Assembly (NCBI RefSeq): GCF_014207965.1 | Contig: NZ_JACHLM010000004.1 | Span: 124,001 to 188,000, forward strand | Direction of reading: 5' to 3' | Source: Brevundimonas bullata | GTDB taxonomy: Bacteria; Pseudomonadota; Alphaproteobacteria; Caulobacterales; Caulobacteraceae | DNA: 64,000 nt | In this document: positions 27,676 to 36,310 of the stretch, piece by piece | Numbering within the stretch: the stretch's first letter is position 1 | Layout of the letters: each line of letters begins with the position of its first letter | The notes under the pieces: generated by a model | Database searches by the model: none | What the model saw: the letters and a program-made list of their open reading frames with translations, nothing else | Told to the model about the DNA's origin: nothing | Program-made: the position numbers and the translations under genes

Positions 27676-28377
27676 ATGCGCAAGATCTACGCTGACGTCA
27701 CGTCCGCGCTGGAGGGCCTGACCTTTGACGGGATGACCGTCATGTCCGGCGGCTTCGGCCTGTGCGGCATTCCCGAGAACCTGATCGCGGGCTTGAAGGC
27801 CTCGGGCGTCAAGGGACTGACCGTCATCTCCAACAACGCAGGCGTGGACGGCTTCGGCCTGGGCCAGCTGCTGGAGACCAGGCAGATCGCCAAGATGATC
27901 TCGTCCTACGTCGGCGAGAACAAGGAGTTCGAGCGGCAATACCTCGCTGGCGAGTTGCAGCTGGAGTTCAACCCGCAAGGAACACTCGCCGAGCGCATCC
28001 GCGCGGGCGGCGCGGGCATCCCGGCCTTCTTCACCGCCACCGGCGTCGGCACCCTGGTCGCCGAGGGGAAGGAAGTGCGCAATTTCGACGGGAGGGACTA
28101 CGTTATGGAAACCGGCCTGATCGCTGACCTCGCCATCATCAAGGCCTGGAAAGCCGACGAGCGCGGCAACCTCGTCTTCCGCAAGACGGCCCGCAACTTC
28201 AACCCGATGATGGCCACCGCCGGCAAGGTCACGGTCGTCGAGGTCGAAGAGATCGTGCCCACCGGCTCGCTGGACCCCGACCACATCCATACGCCGGGCG
28301 TCTATGTCGACCGCCTGATCCAGACCGTGTCCGAGAAGCGCATCGAACAGCGCACCGTCCGCCAGAAGGAGGCCTGA
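27676..28377 (+). CDS. scoA: 3-oxoacid CoA-transferase subunit A
   Basis: 233 aa. [13 protein letters not shown] near residue 30 and [15 protein letters not shown] are the SCOT/AtoD-type alpha-subunit signatures, and [16 protein letters not shown] is a third conserved block. It transfers CoA between succinyl-CoA and acetoacetate (or related 3-oxoacids). The B subunit starts 4 bases after the stop, so they form one operon. Confidence 0.93.
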   Translation: MRKIYADVTSALEGLTFDGMTVMSGGFGLCGIPENLIAGLKASGVKGLTVISNNAGVDGFGLGQLLETRQIAKMISSYVGENKEFERQYLAGELQLEFNPQGTLAERIRAGGAGIPAFFTATGVGTLVAEGKEVRNFDGRDYVMETGLIADLAIIKAWKADERGNLVFRKTARNFNPMMATAGKVTVVEVEEIVPTGSLDPDHIHTPGVYVDRLIQTVSEKRIEQRTVRQKEA

Positions 28378-28380
28378 TCC

Positions 28381-29031
28381 ATGGCTCGTACTCGCGAACA
28401 ACTGGCCGAACGCGCCGCCAAGGAGCTGCAGGACGGCTTCTACGTCAACCTCGGCATCGGCATCCCGACCCTGGTGGCCAACTATATCCCGGAGGGCATG
28501 GAGGTCACTCTCCAGTCGGAAAACGGCATGCTGGGCATGGGCCCCTTCCCCTATGAGGGCGAGGAAGACCCCGACCTGATCAACGCCGGCAAGCAGACGA
28601 TCACCGAAATCCCCGAGAGCAGCTACTTCTCCTCGGCCGACAGCTTCGCCATGATCCGCGGCGGCCACATCAACCTGTCGATCCTCGGCGCCATGGAAGT
28701 GGCCCAGAACGGCGACATCGCCAACTGGATGATCCCGGGCAAGCTGGTGAAGGGCATGGGCGGCGCCATGGATCTGGTCGCGGGCGTCAAGCGCGTGGTC
28801 GTGGTCATGGATCACGCCAACAAGCACGGCCAGTCCAAGGTCCTGAAATCCTGCACCCTGCCGCTGACCGGCACGGGCGTGGTCAGCCGCATCATCACCG
28901 ACCTCGCCGTCTTTGACGTCAAGCCGGACGGTTCGGGTCTGGAGCTGATCGAACTGGCCGAGGGCGTGACCCTGGACGAGGTCGCGACCAAGACCGAGGC
29001 GACCTATACGGTGGCGGCGGGTCTGGGCTGA
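28381..29031 (+). CDS. scoB: 3-oxoacid CoA-transferase subunit B
   Basis: 216 aa. [18 protein letters not shown] is the subunit B start motif, and the catalytic Glu is in [24 protein letters not shown] and [17 protein letters not shown] follow. It works with subunit A in ketone-body or branched-acid CoA transfer. A strong terminator follows. Confidence 0.94.
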   Translation: MARTREQLAERAAKELQDGFYVNLGIGIPTLVANYIPEGMEVTLQSENGMLGMGPFPYEGEEDPDLINAGKQTITEIPESSYFSSADSFAMIRGGHINLSILGAMEVAQNGDIANWMIPGKLVKGMGGAMDLVAGVKRVVVVMDHANKHGQSKVLKSCTLPLTGTGVVSRIITDLAVFDVKPDGSGLELIELAEGVTLDEVATKTEATYTVAAGLG

Positions 29032-29057
29032 ACCGCGCCCTCCCCGCCTGAAGACAG

Positions 29058-29096
29058 AAACCCCGGCGACCGCGAGGCCGCCGGGGTTTACTTTTA
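29058..29096 (+). terminator. Rho-independent terminator after scoAB
   Basis: An 11-bp stem (AAACCCCGGCG / CGCCGGGGTTT) with a 10-base loop is followed by a T-rich stretch, 27 bases after the scoB stop. Confidence 0.88.
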
Positions 29097-29098
29097 TT

Positions 29099-29273
29099 CC
29101 CTTCTCCCAGTGGGAGAAGGTGGCCCGCAGGGCCGGATGAGGGTTCCCGATATCTGTCGGCGCAAGTCGTAGAACCGCAGCGGCTTACGCCGATTGAACC
29201 CTCAGCCCCTCACCCTTTCGCCTTGCGGATCGCTTCGCTCTCCGAGGCTCAAGCCCTCTCCCGCCGGGAGAGG
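29099..29273. repeat. REP-like element related to the one at 23375
   Basis: It starts with CCTTCTCCCAGTGGGAGAAG, continues with GTGGCCCGCAGGGCC and GGATGAGGG, and ends with CCCTCTCCCGCCGGGAGAGGG. Core words (GGGAGAAGGTGG, CCGGATGAGGG) are shared with the 23375 element, so these are two copies of one dispersed family. Confidence 0.75.
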
Positions 29274-29274
29274 G

Positions 29275-29895
29275 TTACTTCGTCGTCGCCTGGAAGCCCT
29301 GCTGGTCCGTCCAGAGAACGATCTGGCGGCTGGCCTCGGCGGTGGCGCGGTCGAAGGCGGCGACGATGCCCGACTGGCGGTTCTCACCCGCGCTTTCGCT
29401 GACGGTGATGCGGTCCTCGGCCACGATCGAGCGGTCGCCAGGGCGCACCAGACGCAGCAGGACCACGATACTGGCGTTCGGCACGGCGCCGGGCGCGGCG
29501 TAATCCGCCTCGAAGCGGCGCACGTCCACGCTCAGCAGCAGCCCGTCGCGCGTCAGGGGACCGTTGCTCAACACCGTGCAGGTTCCACCGTCGAGGAAGG
29601 CGTTGCGCAGAGCTTCCTCGAACAGGGTCTCGGCGGGCGACACCCAGCGCGCGCCCTTGATGTAGGCCGCCTCGGCCCCGGTGACGGCCAGGATGCGATC
29701 GCCGCGCGCAGCCTCGGGGAAGTCGATCCGGCGCATCGACACATGGACGTCCGGGCAAGCCGAGGTCGCCCCCGTCCCTGCAAAGGCCGAAGCCCCCCCG
29801 AACCGATAGAGCTGAACCGGATCGGGCGACGACAACAGGGCGCAACCGGACAGGGCGACCGACGCAGCCGCGATCACAAGAGCGGAACGGATCAT
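29275..29895 (-). CDS. ABC-type transport auxiliary lipoprotein (PqiC/DUF330-like)
   Basis: 206 aa. A lipoprotein signal has lipobox VALSGC. The domain shows the PQLYRFG-like strand (DPVQLYRFGG), an ILAVTGAEAAYIKGARWVSPAETLFEEAL core and a SVDVRRFEADY strand, the pattern of PqiC/MCE-associated lipoproteins. It is probably an outer-membrane-anchored partner of the MCE protein encoded upstream, with which it overlaps by 4 bases. Confidence 0.82.
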   Translation of the reverse strand: MIRSALVIAAASVALSGCALLSSPDPVQLYRFGGASAFAGTGATSACPDVHVSMRRIDFPEAARGDRILAVTGAEAAYIKGARWVSPAETLFEEALRNAFLDGGTCTVLSNGPLTRDGLLLSVDVRRFEADYAAPGAVPNASIVVLLRLVRPGDRSIVAEDRITVSESAGENRQSGIVAAFDRATAEASRQIVLWTDQQGFQATTK

Positions 29896-30851
29896 GGCTG
29901 CACCTCGATTTCCTTGGACGGCGCCTTCGAGATGAAGTCGCGTGGGCTCTCACGGACATTGTCGATCAGCGACTGCAGCGAGCGCGTCGCCTGATCCAGT
30001 TGGCGGATAGTGTCGTTCAACTGCGGCACGGTCTGCGTGCCGAAGTCGCCCAGCGGCCCCTCCAGCCCCGTCGCCGTTCGGTTGATCGAGGCGATGGTCT
30101 GCTGGGCTTCGCGCGTGGCGGCGTTGATGTTGGCGATGGCCTGCTTGCCGTCCGTGTCGATCATCTGACGCGCGCTGGCGCCCAGGGCCTGGTATTCGCC
30201 GACGGCGGCGTTGGCCTTGGTGATCGTCTCTTCAAGCTGCTGGAACATGCCCTTGCGGGCTTCCAGTTCGGCGGTCAGGGCCTCGACGTTCTTCACACTG
30301 GACGAGAAGCTGCGGATGTTGTCGTCCGACATGACGCGGTTGATGCGGTTCAGCGCGTCCACCGTCTGGGCCAGAACCGTGCCGGACCCGCTCAGCAGTT
30401 CCGCAATGGGGCTGGGCTGACTCTGGATCACCGGCACGACGTTCGGCGGATACTGGTCCTTCAGCAGGGCGCTGCTGGCTTCGCCCGCCGTGATCTGAAT
30501 GTAATTCAGGCCGGTGATGCCTTGCGGCTCCAACTGGGCGCGCGAGGTGACGCGCACGGGGGTCGTGCCGTTCAGGCGCACCCGGGCGATGACCTGATCT
30601 CCCTTCTGGGGGTCCAGGTTCAGGGCCGTGACCTCGCCGACGCGGATGCCGTTGAAATGCACCTCCCCGCCTTCGGACAGACCGCGCACGGGACCATAGA
30701 AGACGATGTCATAGACGTCGTAGTCGTTGTTGAACTGCAGGCGGGCCAGCCAGATCGTGAACACGGCCAGCGCCAGCAACAGGGCGACAGTGGCGATGCC
30801 GACAGCGGCGTAGTGGGCGTCTCTTTCCATCTTTCGTCCCGCTCTCCTCAA
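29892..30851 (-). CDS. MCE (MlaD-like) lipid transport protein
   Basis: 319 aa. One N-terminal transmembrane helix (about residues 18-36) is followed by the MCE domain (VFYGPVRGLSEGGEVHFNGIRVGEVTAL) and then a long helical region with Asn/Gln-rich heptads that forms the needle. It is a periplasmic subunit of a retrograde or anterograde phospholipid ABC system. Its stop and start overlap both neighbours by 4 bases. Confidence 0.9.
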   Translation of the reverse strand: MRRAGRKMERDAHYAAVGIATVALLLALAVFTIWLARLQFNNDYDVYDIVFYGPVRGLSEGGEVHFNGIRVGEVTALNLDPQKGDQVIARVRLNGTTPVRVTSRAQLEPQGITGLNYIQITAGEASSALLKDQYPPNVVPVIQSQPSPIAELLSGSGTVLAQTVDALNRINRVMSDDNIRSFSSSVKNVEALTAELEARKGMFQQLEETITKANAAVGEYQALGASARQMIDTDGKQAIANINAATREAQQTIASINRTATGLEGPLGDFGTQTVPQLNDTIRQLDQATRSLQSLIDNVRESPRDFISKAPSKEIEVQP

Positions 30852-31636
30852 GCGGCCTTATGGGCGGCGCGACCGCGCGGCCCCAGGAAGTATTCCTTGA
30901 TCCAAGGGTGGTCGGAACGTTCCAGTTCCTGAACCGTGGCCTTGGCTACAACGTGCTTGTCAGCCAGCACCGCCACCTTGTCGCAGATGGCGTAGAGGCT
31001 ATCGAGGTCGTGGGTGATCATGAAAACCGTCAGGTCCAGGTCGTCGGACAGGTCGCGGATCAGCTGATCGAAGGCGGCGGCGCCGATGGGGTCCAGCCCC
31101 GCGGTCGGTTCATCCAGAAAGATCAGTTCGGGGTCCAGGGCCAGGGCGCGGGCCAGGCCGACGCGCTTGCGCATCCCGCCCGACAGCTCGGCCGGTTTGA
31201 GATAGTGGGACTCCGGCTTCAACCCGACCATGGCGATCTTCATCTCGGCCAGTTCGCGGATGGTGTTGGCTGGCAGGGTGGTGTGCTCAACCAGGGGCGA
31301 GGCGACATTGTCGAGAACCGTCAAGGCAGAGAACAGCGCGCCCTGCTGGAAGAGGACGCCCGTGCGGCGCTCGACCTCGGCGGCCTCGTCCTTGGTCATG
31401 GTTTCGCGATCGACCCCAAACAGCTTGACCGAGCCGCCCTCGGGCTGTTTCAGGCCAATGATGGAGTTCAGCAGCACCGTTTTGCCGGTGCCCGAGCCGC
31501 CGACCACGCCCAGAACCTCGCCGCGTTGCACGTCCAGATCGAGGTCGTGATGGATCACCCGGTCGCCAAACTGACTCAGCAGGCCGCGCACCTCGATGAC
31601 GTTCTCACGTATCGGTTTTTCTTTTGGAGCCGTCAC
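30848..31636 (-). CDS. MlaF-like ABC transporter ATP-binding protein
   Basis: 262 aa. Walker A GGSGTGKTVL, signature LSGGMRKRVGLARA, Walker B LIFLDEPTAGLDP and the switch His in ITHDLDS are all present. The Met-Arg-Lys variant of the signature motif is typical of MlaF/Ttg2A ATPases. It energises lipid transport with the MlaE permease and MCE protein of the same operon. Confidence 0.92.
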   Translation of the reverse strand: MTAPKEKPIRENVIEVRGLLSQFGDRVIHHDLDLDVQRGEVLGVVGGSGTGKTVLLNSIIGLKQPEGGSVKLFGVDRETMTKDEAAEVERRTGVLFQQGALFSALTVLDNVASPLVEHTTLPANTIRELAEMKIAMVGLKPESHYLKPAELSGGMRKRVGLARALALDPELIFLDEPTAGLDPIGAAAFDQLIRDLSDDLDLTVFMITHDLDSLYAICDKVAVLADKHVVAKATVQELERSDHPWIKEYFLGPRGRAAHKAA

Positions 31637-32757
31637 AGGTTCAGCTCCAGGAAAATCATGGCGAAGACCGCGTCGAGGAAGATGATGGCGAAGATGGCCT
31701 GAACCACCGCCGCCGTCACGCGGCGCCCCAGGCTCTCGACGTCGCCGGCCACAGACATGCCCTGACGGCAGCCGATGGCGGCCACCACCACGGCGAAGAC
31801 CGGCGCCTTGATCAGACCGACCATCAGGTGCTGGTCCATCATCGGATCTTCGGTGATGCGCTGGATGAAGAAGGACGGACCATAGGCCAGCTCGCTCCAG
31901 GTCACCAACATGCCGCCGAACAGGCCCGACACCATGCCGACGAAGGTCAGCAGCGGCAGCATCAGCAGCATGGCCGCCAGCCGCGGGATCACCAGGGCCT
32001 GGAACGGATTGACGCCCATGACCTGCATGGCGTCGACTTCCTGGTTCATCCGCATCGACCCGATCTCCGCGGCGAAGGACGAGGCCGACCGGCCCGCCAG
32101 CAGCACCGAGGTGATGACCACAGCGAACTCGCGCAGCACCGAGACAGCGACCAGTTGCACAGTGAATACGCCCGCGCCGAACTGGGTCAGCAGATTGGCC
32201 CCCAGGAAGGCGATGACGGCGCCGATGAAGAAGTTGGTCACGGCGATGATCGGGATGGCGTCCAGCCCAGACCGCTCCGCCTGACTGAACCAGGCGGGCC
32301 AGCGGATGGCGCCGGGATGCTTCAATGCCGAACCCACGGCGACGATCAGCCGCCCCAGGAAGGCCAGCGACAGCACAGCCTCGGCGGCGAAGTCGTAAAC
32401 GCCCAGGCCGATCTTGGCGAAGGTCCGGGTGAAGGCGCCGGCGCGTTTCGGCGGCGCGCTGGACTCGCGGTCCAGCTTCTCGACCATGGCGTAGATGCGT
32501 CCTGCCTCGGGGCGTTCACGCCATACGGTCTTGGGCAAGGGCTGCGACAGGTTCTGCACGATCGCCAGGGCGCCGGCGGTGTCGAACCGCCCCAACTGGT
32601 CCAGCGCCAGCTCTGCGACTGGCCGGTCGCCCAGGTCGTCAGACAGGCGACGCGCCGTGCGGGCCAGACCCATGGTGGTCCAGTCGCCCGTCAGCCGCAG
32701 TCGCGCACCGCCGTCCGGCCCGTCCTCGATCTGAAAATCAGCTACGTCCATGCCCAC
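31633..32757 (-). CDS. MlaE family ABC permease with N-terminal STAS domain
   Basis: 374 aa. An N-terminal STAS-like region (about residues 1-100, QIEDGPDGGARLRLTG and FDTAGALAIVQ) is fused to the MlaE membrane domain. The latter contains IPIIAVTNFFIGAVIAFLGANLLTQFGA and LAGRSASSFAAEIGSMRMNQEVDAM, the coupling-helix motif of MlaE. In E. coli the STAS partner MlaB is separate, so this is the fused form. It is the first gene of the four-gene mla operon, 62 bases upstream of 32871 on the same strand as flgKL. Confidence 0.9.
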   Translation of the reverse strand: MGMDVADFQIEDGPDGGARLRLTGDWTTMGLARTARRLSDDLGDRPVAELALDQLGRFDTAGALAIVQNLSQPLPKTVWRERPEAGRIYAMVEKLDRESSAPPKRAGAFTRTFAKIGLGVYDFAAEAVLSLAFLGRLIVAVGSALKHPGAIRWPAWFSQAERSGLDAIPIIAVTNFFIGAVIAFLGANLLTQFGAGVFTVQLVAVSVLREFAVVITSVLLAGRSASSFAAEIGSMRMNQEVDAMQVMGVNPFQALVIPRLAAMLLMLPLLTFVGMVSGLFGGMLVTWSELAYGPSFFIQRITEDPMMDQHLMVGLIKAPVFAVVVAAIGCRQGMSVAGDVESLGRRVTAAVVQAIFAIIFLDAVFAMIFLELNL

Positions 32758-32870
32758 CCTTTACCCGAGCTTGGCCTGATCGCCCATGGCGAAGCTCGTG
32801 GAAGAGGCAAACGCGCTGAAACCCGGATCGTTCAATGCACTGCGAACAGAGTTCCCGCTTCGCCCGACGA

Positions 32871-33809
32871 TCAGCGCAGATAGTTGAGCAGCGACACATC
32901 CCGCAGTTGGCTGATCACCTGAGCCGAGGCCTGAATGGCGATCTGGGCCATCTCCAGCTCCGTCACGGCCTGCGCCATGTTGGCGTCGGTCTTGCCCGAC
33001 AGGATGGTGTCGACTGAAATCTTGCGGGCTTCCTGCGACTCCAGCAGCGTATCGACCCGGGCCTGCATCGAACCGTTCTTGGCCTGGATGTTGACCACGT
33101 CCTTGGCCGCAGTTTCGAAACGCCCCATCAGCGCGGTCAGCGCGGTCTTCTGGGCGTCGTCCATTTGACCGTTCAGCGGCGTGCCCTGATGCAGGATCTG
33201 CAGGTCGCGGAAGACGTCGAAGAGAGCCTGACCGATATCGCTGGCCAGGAAGCCCGTGTCCATGGTGACGGTCTCGTCCAGCCGGGACGTCTGTTTCAGC
33301 TGGTCGTTCTTGAAGACCCCCGCCACGCCGGGCATGGCCGCCAGCTTCTCAAGGTCAGTCCCAGCGGGTGCGGTCGGCAGCACCACAGCCTGCTGATCCA
33401 CTGCCCCGCCCGAGAACAGGGACTTGCCCTGGTGCTTCATGTTCAGCCCGTCCTGGGCCATCTTGAAGATGGTCTCCATCTCGGACATCAGCCCCTCCAT
33501 CCGCCCGGCGGCGATGGCGTTGGCGATGGCCTGGCGACCGGCTGTGGCGGCGTCGGCGACCCGATCCAGCCCCATGTCCTGCATCGTCAGGCGGTCGGCC
33601 ACGGTCTTGTTGGTGTCGATGAAGCCCTGGATTCGCGTCTGGCTGGACTTCAGAGCGATGACGGTCTCGGACTGTCGGCCGAAACCGACCAGATCGGTGG
33701 CGTTCTTCTTGGTGTTGACCTTGTTCTGCGCTTCCTCGCCGCGCGCTTGCGCGTTCATCAGGTGCAGCAGGGCCGACTGATAGTTTCCAAACGTCGCAAC
33801 GCGGGTCAT
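32871..33809 (-). CDS. flgL: Flagellar hook-filament junction protein FlgL
   Basis: 312 aa. The N-terminal helix has NYQSALLHLMNAQARGEEAQNKVNTKKNATDLVGFGRQ and the C-terminal helix ISVDTILSGKTDANMAQAVTELEMAQIAIQASAQVI, the paired D0/D1 helices of flagellin-like junction proteins. The length suits FlgL rather than flagellin. It overlaps flgK by 4 bases. Confidence 0.9.
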   Translation of the reverse strand: MTRVATFGNYQSALLHLMNAQARGEEAQNKVNTKKNATDLVGFGRQSETVIALKSSQTRIQGFIDTNKTVADRLTMQDMGLDRVADAATAGRQAIANAIAAGRMEGLMSEMETIFKMAQDGLNMKHQGKSLFSGGAVDQQAVVLPTAPAGTDLEKLAAMPGVAGVFKNDQLKQTSRLDETVTMDTGFLASDIGQALFDVFRDLQILHQGTPLNGQMDDAQKTALTALMGRFETAAKDVVNIQAKNGSMQARVDTLLESQEARKISVDTILSGKTDANMAQAVTELEMAQIAIQASAQVISQLRDVSLLNYLR

Positions 33810-35920
33810 CGCATCATTCCGATCAGGGTGTCGTACATTTCCGACGCAGCCTGGATAAGGCGCGCCGAAGCGTTAAAGGCTTGCTGATAGGTGGTCATCA
33901 GCACCAGTTCTTCGTCCATGTTGACGCCCTCTGCCGAGCTGCGTCGCGCCGACGCCTCTTGATAGAGCGCCCCAGCATTCGTCGCCCGGGTCTTGGCGAT
34001 CGTCGCCTTGCCGCCAAGATCGCCCGAGAATTCCGCGGCATAGCGCGCCAGGGACATGCTGACCGCGCCCGCGCCGCCCGCCGCCGAAAACGAGGCCGCG
34101 TTCTGGTCGGCCTTGGCCAGTAGACGCCCGCCGCTGCCGTCGTTCTTGCTGAGCGCCGGCGTGCCCGCCGCCACGCCCAGGTTCAGTTGGGCCAGGGCCA
34201 GCTTGGACGGGTCCTTGACGATATCGCTGCGCACCGAGAAGCCCCCGCTGCGCGAAGCCCGTGCGCCGCTCAGGCCGAACAGCTCGCTCATCGACACGCC
34301 GGACGGAACCTGGCGGGTGCCGTCCTCGATCACCGACATGGTCGACGGCGGCGCGCCGTGGCCGGTGAAGATCAGTTCGCCGGCGCTGTTCATGCTGAAA
34401 CTGCCGTGGACGCCGACGCCCGTCGTGGGGTCGTTCAGCGCCGTCAGCATCTCGGTCATCGTCCCCGCGCCAGCAGGGACCGCGACCGCCAGATCGCGGA
34501 TGCGCGAACCCGAAGCGTCGGTGAAGCGGAACTTGATCGTCTCGCCCGGCGTGAAACCGTGCTGCGAGGTGGGCGTCAGGCCGGTGTCATAAAGCGCCGG
34601 ACGCTCGGTCGAGACCAGGTCGTTCAAGCCGAAATAGTGCGAGAAACCGCGTCCGGCCTTGTTGCTGGGCGTGGCGGCGTCGTCGGCGATGGCGATGCCG
34701 CTGCCGACCGGCGCCTCAATGCTCAAACGTCCGTTGACGAAGCTGGCGGTCGCTCCGCCCAGTTGTCCGTTCAGGGTGGTCAGGAAGGTGGCGGGCGTGG
34801 CCGCCACGCCGTTGATCGTCATTGTCCCGCCCGAGAAGACAATCTCGGCCGAGTTCTGGATCACGCCCTGGGCGTCGACCGTAGTGATGGTGGTCTTGCC
34901 GGTGAAGCCCGCCAGGGCCGTCTCCAGCGACTGTCCGACGTTGCGGCCGTTCAGCACCGACGGCGCGGGGACCGAAGACGAGGCGTTGTGCGCCCGGTTC
35001 AGCTCGTCAGCCAGCCGCGTCATCAGCTCGCCCAGACGCTCAGCCGCCTCGGGAGCGTCCACGTCGCGAAGCTCCAGCAGGCCCTTGATCTCGCCGGAGG
35101 CCAGACCCTCGGTCAGCGGTCGCCGCTGGCCGTTCGGCTCGGTGACCATGATCTGGTTGAAGACGGTCTCGGACGACACCGCGCCCGCCCGTTGATACTC
35201 CAGCTTGGCCGCGCCCTGCCCGGCCAGCAGAATCCCGGCGCCGGTCCGCACCTCGACCCCGCCGATGGAACGGGTGGTGATCCGTACGTCCATCAACTCG
35301 GACAGTTCGTTGATCAGGCTGGCCTGAATGGTCTGTGCGCCAGTGGAGTCCGTGCCGACGACATTGGCCTTGGCGATGTCGACGTTCAGCTTCTCGATCT
35401 GATCGACCAGGCCGTTCACCTTGTCCACGGCGCTGCGCAGACGCCCGTCGGCCTCCTCGCGCGTGGCCTGGATCTCCTTGGCGACGCGCGCGGCCTCATC
35501 GAACATGGCCTGGGTCTTCCAGATCGCGTCCTGACGCAGCGGCCCCGAGGTGGCGTTCTCCGCCGAGGTCGAGAAGGCCGAAAAGATCTTGTCGATCTGG
35601 GCGAAGAAGCCGCTGTCCGCGCCCGGGTCGCCGAACTGCGACTGGATGCTGTTGAACAACTCATAGCGCACGGACTGACGCCCGGCGTCAGCCCCGGCCG
35701 ACAGGCTGGCGGCCTGAAGGAAGCGATCGGTGGCCAGGCGGATGCGCACGACCTCGACACCCGCGCCCGCGCCCTGGCTGGCCCAGGACTGCTGGTCGGC
35801 GACCTTGCGGATATAGCCGGGCGTGTTGACGTTCGAGACGTTGTCGGAAACCACCCGCAGCTGCGTCTGAGCCGTGTTCATGCCCGAGGTGGCGATGTTC
35901 ATGATCGAGTTCAGGGACAT
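33806..35920 (-). CDS. flgK: Flagellar hook-associated protein FlgK
   Basis: 704 aa. The N-terminus MSLNSIMNIATSGMNTAQTQLRVVSDNVSNVNTPGYIRK is the rod/hook-type helix, and the C-terminus ends with EELVLMTTYQQAFNASARLIQAASEMYDTL. It is the first junction protein between hook and filament. The central variable region is long, as in Caulobacter relatives. A sigma-54-type promoter lies 150 bases upstream. Confidence 0.94.
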   Translation of the reverse strand: MSLNSIMNIATSGMNTAQTQLRVVSDNVSNVNTPGYIRKVADQQSWASQGAGAGVEVVRIRLATDRFLQAASLSAGADAGRQSVRYELFNSIQSQFGDPGADSGFFAQIDKIFSAFSTSAENATSGPLRQDAIWKTQAMFDEAARVAKEIQATREEADGRLRSAVDKVNGLVDQIEKLNVDIAKANVVGTDSTGAQTIQASLINELSELMDVRITTRSIGGVEVRTGAGILLAGQGAAKLEYQRAGAVSSETVFNQIMVTEPNGQRRPLTEGLASGEIKGLLELRDVDAPEAAERLGELMTRLADELNRAHNASSSVPAPSVLNGRNVGQSLETALAGFTGKTTITTVDAQGVIQNSAEIVFSGGTMTINGVAATPATFLTTLNGQLGGATASFVNGRLSIEAPVGSGIAIADDAATPSNKAGRGFSHYFGLNDLVSTERPALYDTGLTPTSQHGFTPGETIKFRFTDASGSRIRDLAVAVPAGAGTMTEMLTALNDPTTGVGVHGSFSMNSAGELIFTGHGAPPSTMSVIEDGTRQVPSGVSMSELFGLSGARASRSGGFSVRSDIVKDPSKLALAQLNLGVAAGTPALSKNDGSGGRLLAKADQNAASFSAAGGAGAVSMSLARYAAEFSGDLGGKATIAKTRATNAGALYQEASARRSSAEGVNMDEELVLMTTYQQAFNASARLIQAASEMYDTLIGMMR

Positions 35921-36069
35921 CAGGCACGACCTCCATGCAGGGCCGCGCCCGGCAAGCCTTGCTGGCCTGCGCGCAAATCTTGCCCGGCTTTATGGTTAGC
36001 CATTCTAGCCAACTCCTTGAATTTGTTAGACATCGGCTTTTCAGCACCTGTGCGTTCACACAACGAGGC

Positions 36070-36084
36070 GCAAATCGCGGGCCA
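36070..36084 (-). promoter_or_regulatory. Sigma-54-type promoter for flgKL
   Basis: Read on the minus strand: TGGCCCGCGATTTGC. The GG and GC dinucleotides are 10 bases apart, and the match to TGGCAC-N5-TTGC differs only at the fifth base of the -24 element. It lies about 150 bases upstream of flgK. Confidence 0.7.
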
Positions 36085-36229
36085 AGCCGCCTCAAGGCCG
36101 GGATCGTCCGTTCCCGCCCGGCAAAAAGCGTCAGGAGCGGCAAGAACCGCCGGGCGTCAGGCCTCCCCGGGTGCCGGGTAATTCCGAAAATTATGTTCAT
36201 ATTCAACTCACTAATAAGATACTCAGGCT

Positions 36230-36244
36230 TGGCCCGGCGCTTGC
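36230..36244 (+). promoter_or_regulatory. Sigma-54-type promoter for fliK-flgD-flgE
   Basis: TGGCCCGGCGCTTGC, with exact GG-N10-GC spacing and the same TGGCCC -24 element as the opposite-strand promoter. It lies 67 bases upstream of the fliK start. Confidence 0.72.
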
Positions 36245-36310
36245 GACAGCGCCTCCCGAACACTTGGGTGCAGTAGGCGCCGATACCCCAACGAAAGCCT
36301 ATCGCCCTTC

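Larger units (their letters stand above)
35921..36310. other. Divergent flagellar intergenic region with repeated CCCGGCAA motifs
   Basis: 390 bases without a gene, between flgK and fliK. It contains three copies of CCCGGCAA (35948-35955, 36117-36124, and reversed at 35980-35987), plus GCGGCAAGAA near 36137. These may be ftr-like sites for an FlbD-type sigma-54 activator, judged by position and GGCAA cores only. Two sigma-54-type promoters are listed separately. Confidence 0.5.

Noticed and set aside
34187-36181. 664-codon frame opposite flgK
   Set aside because: Antisense to the conserved flgK, with composition of a shadow frame.
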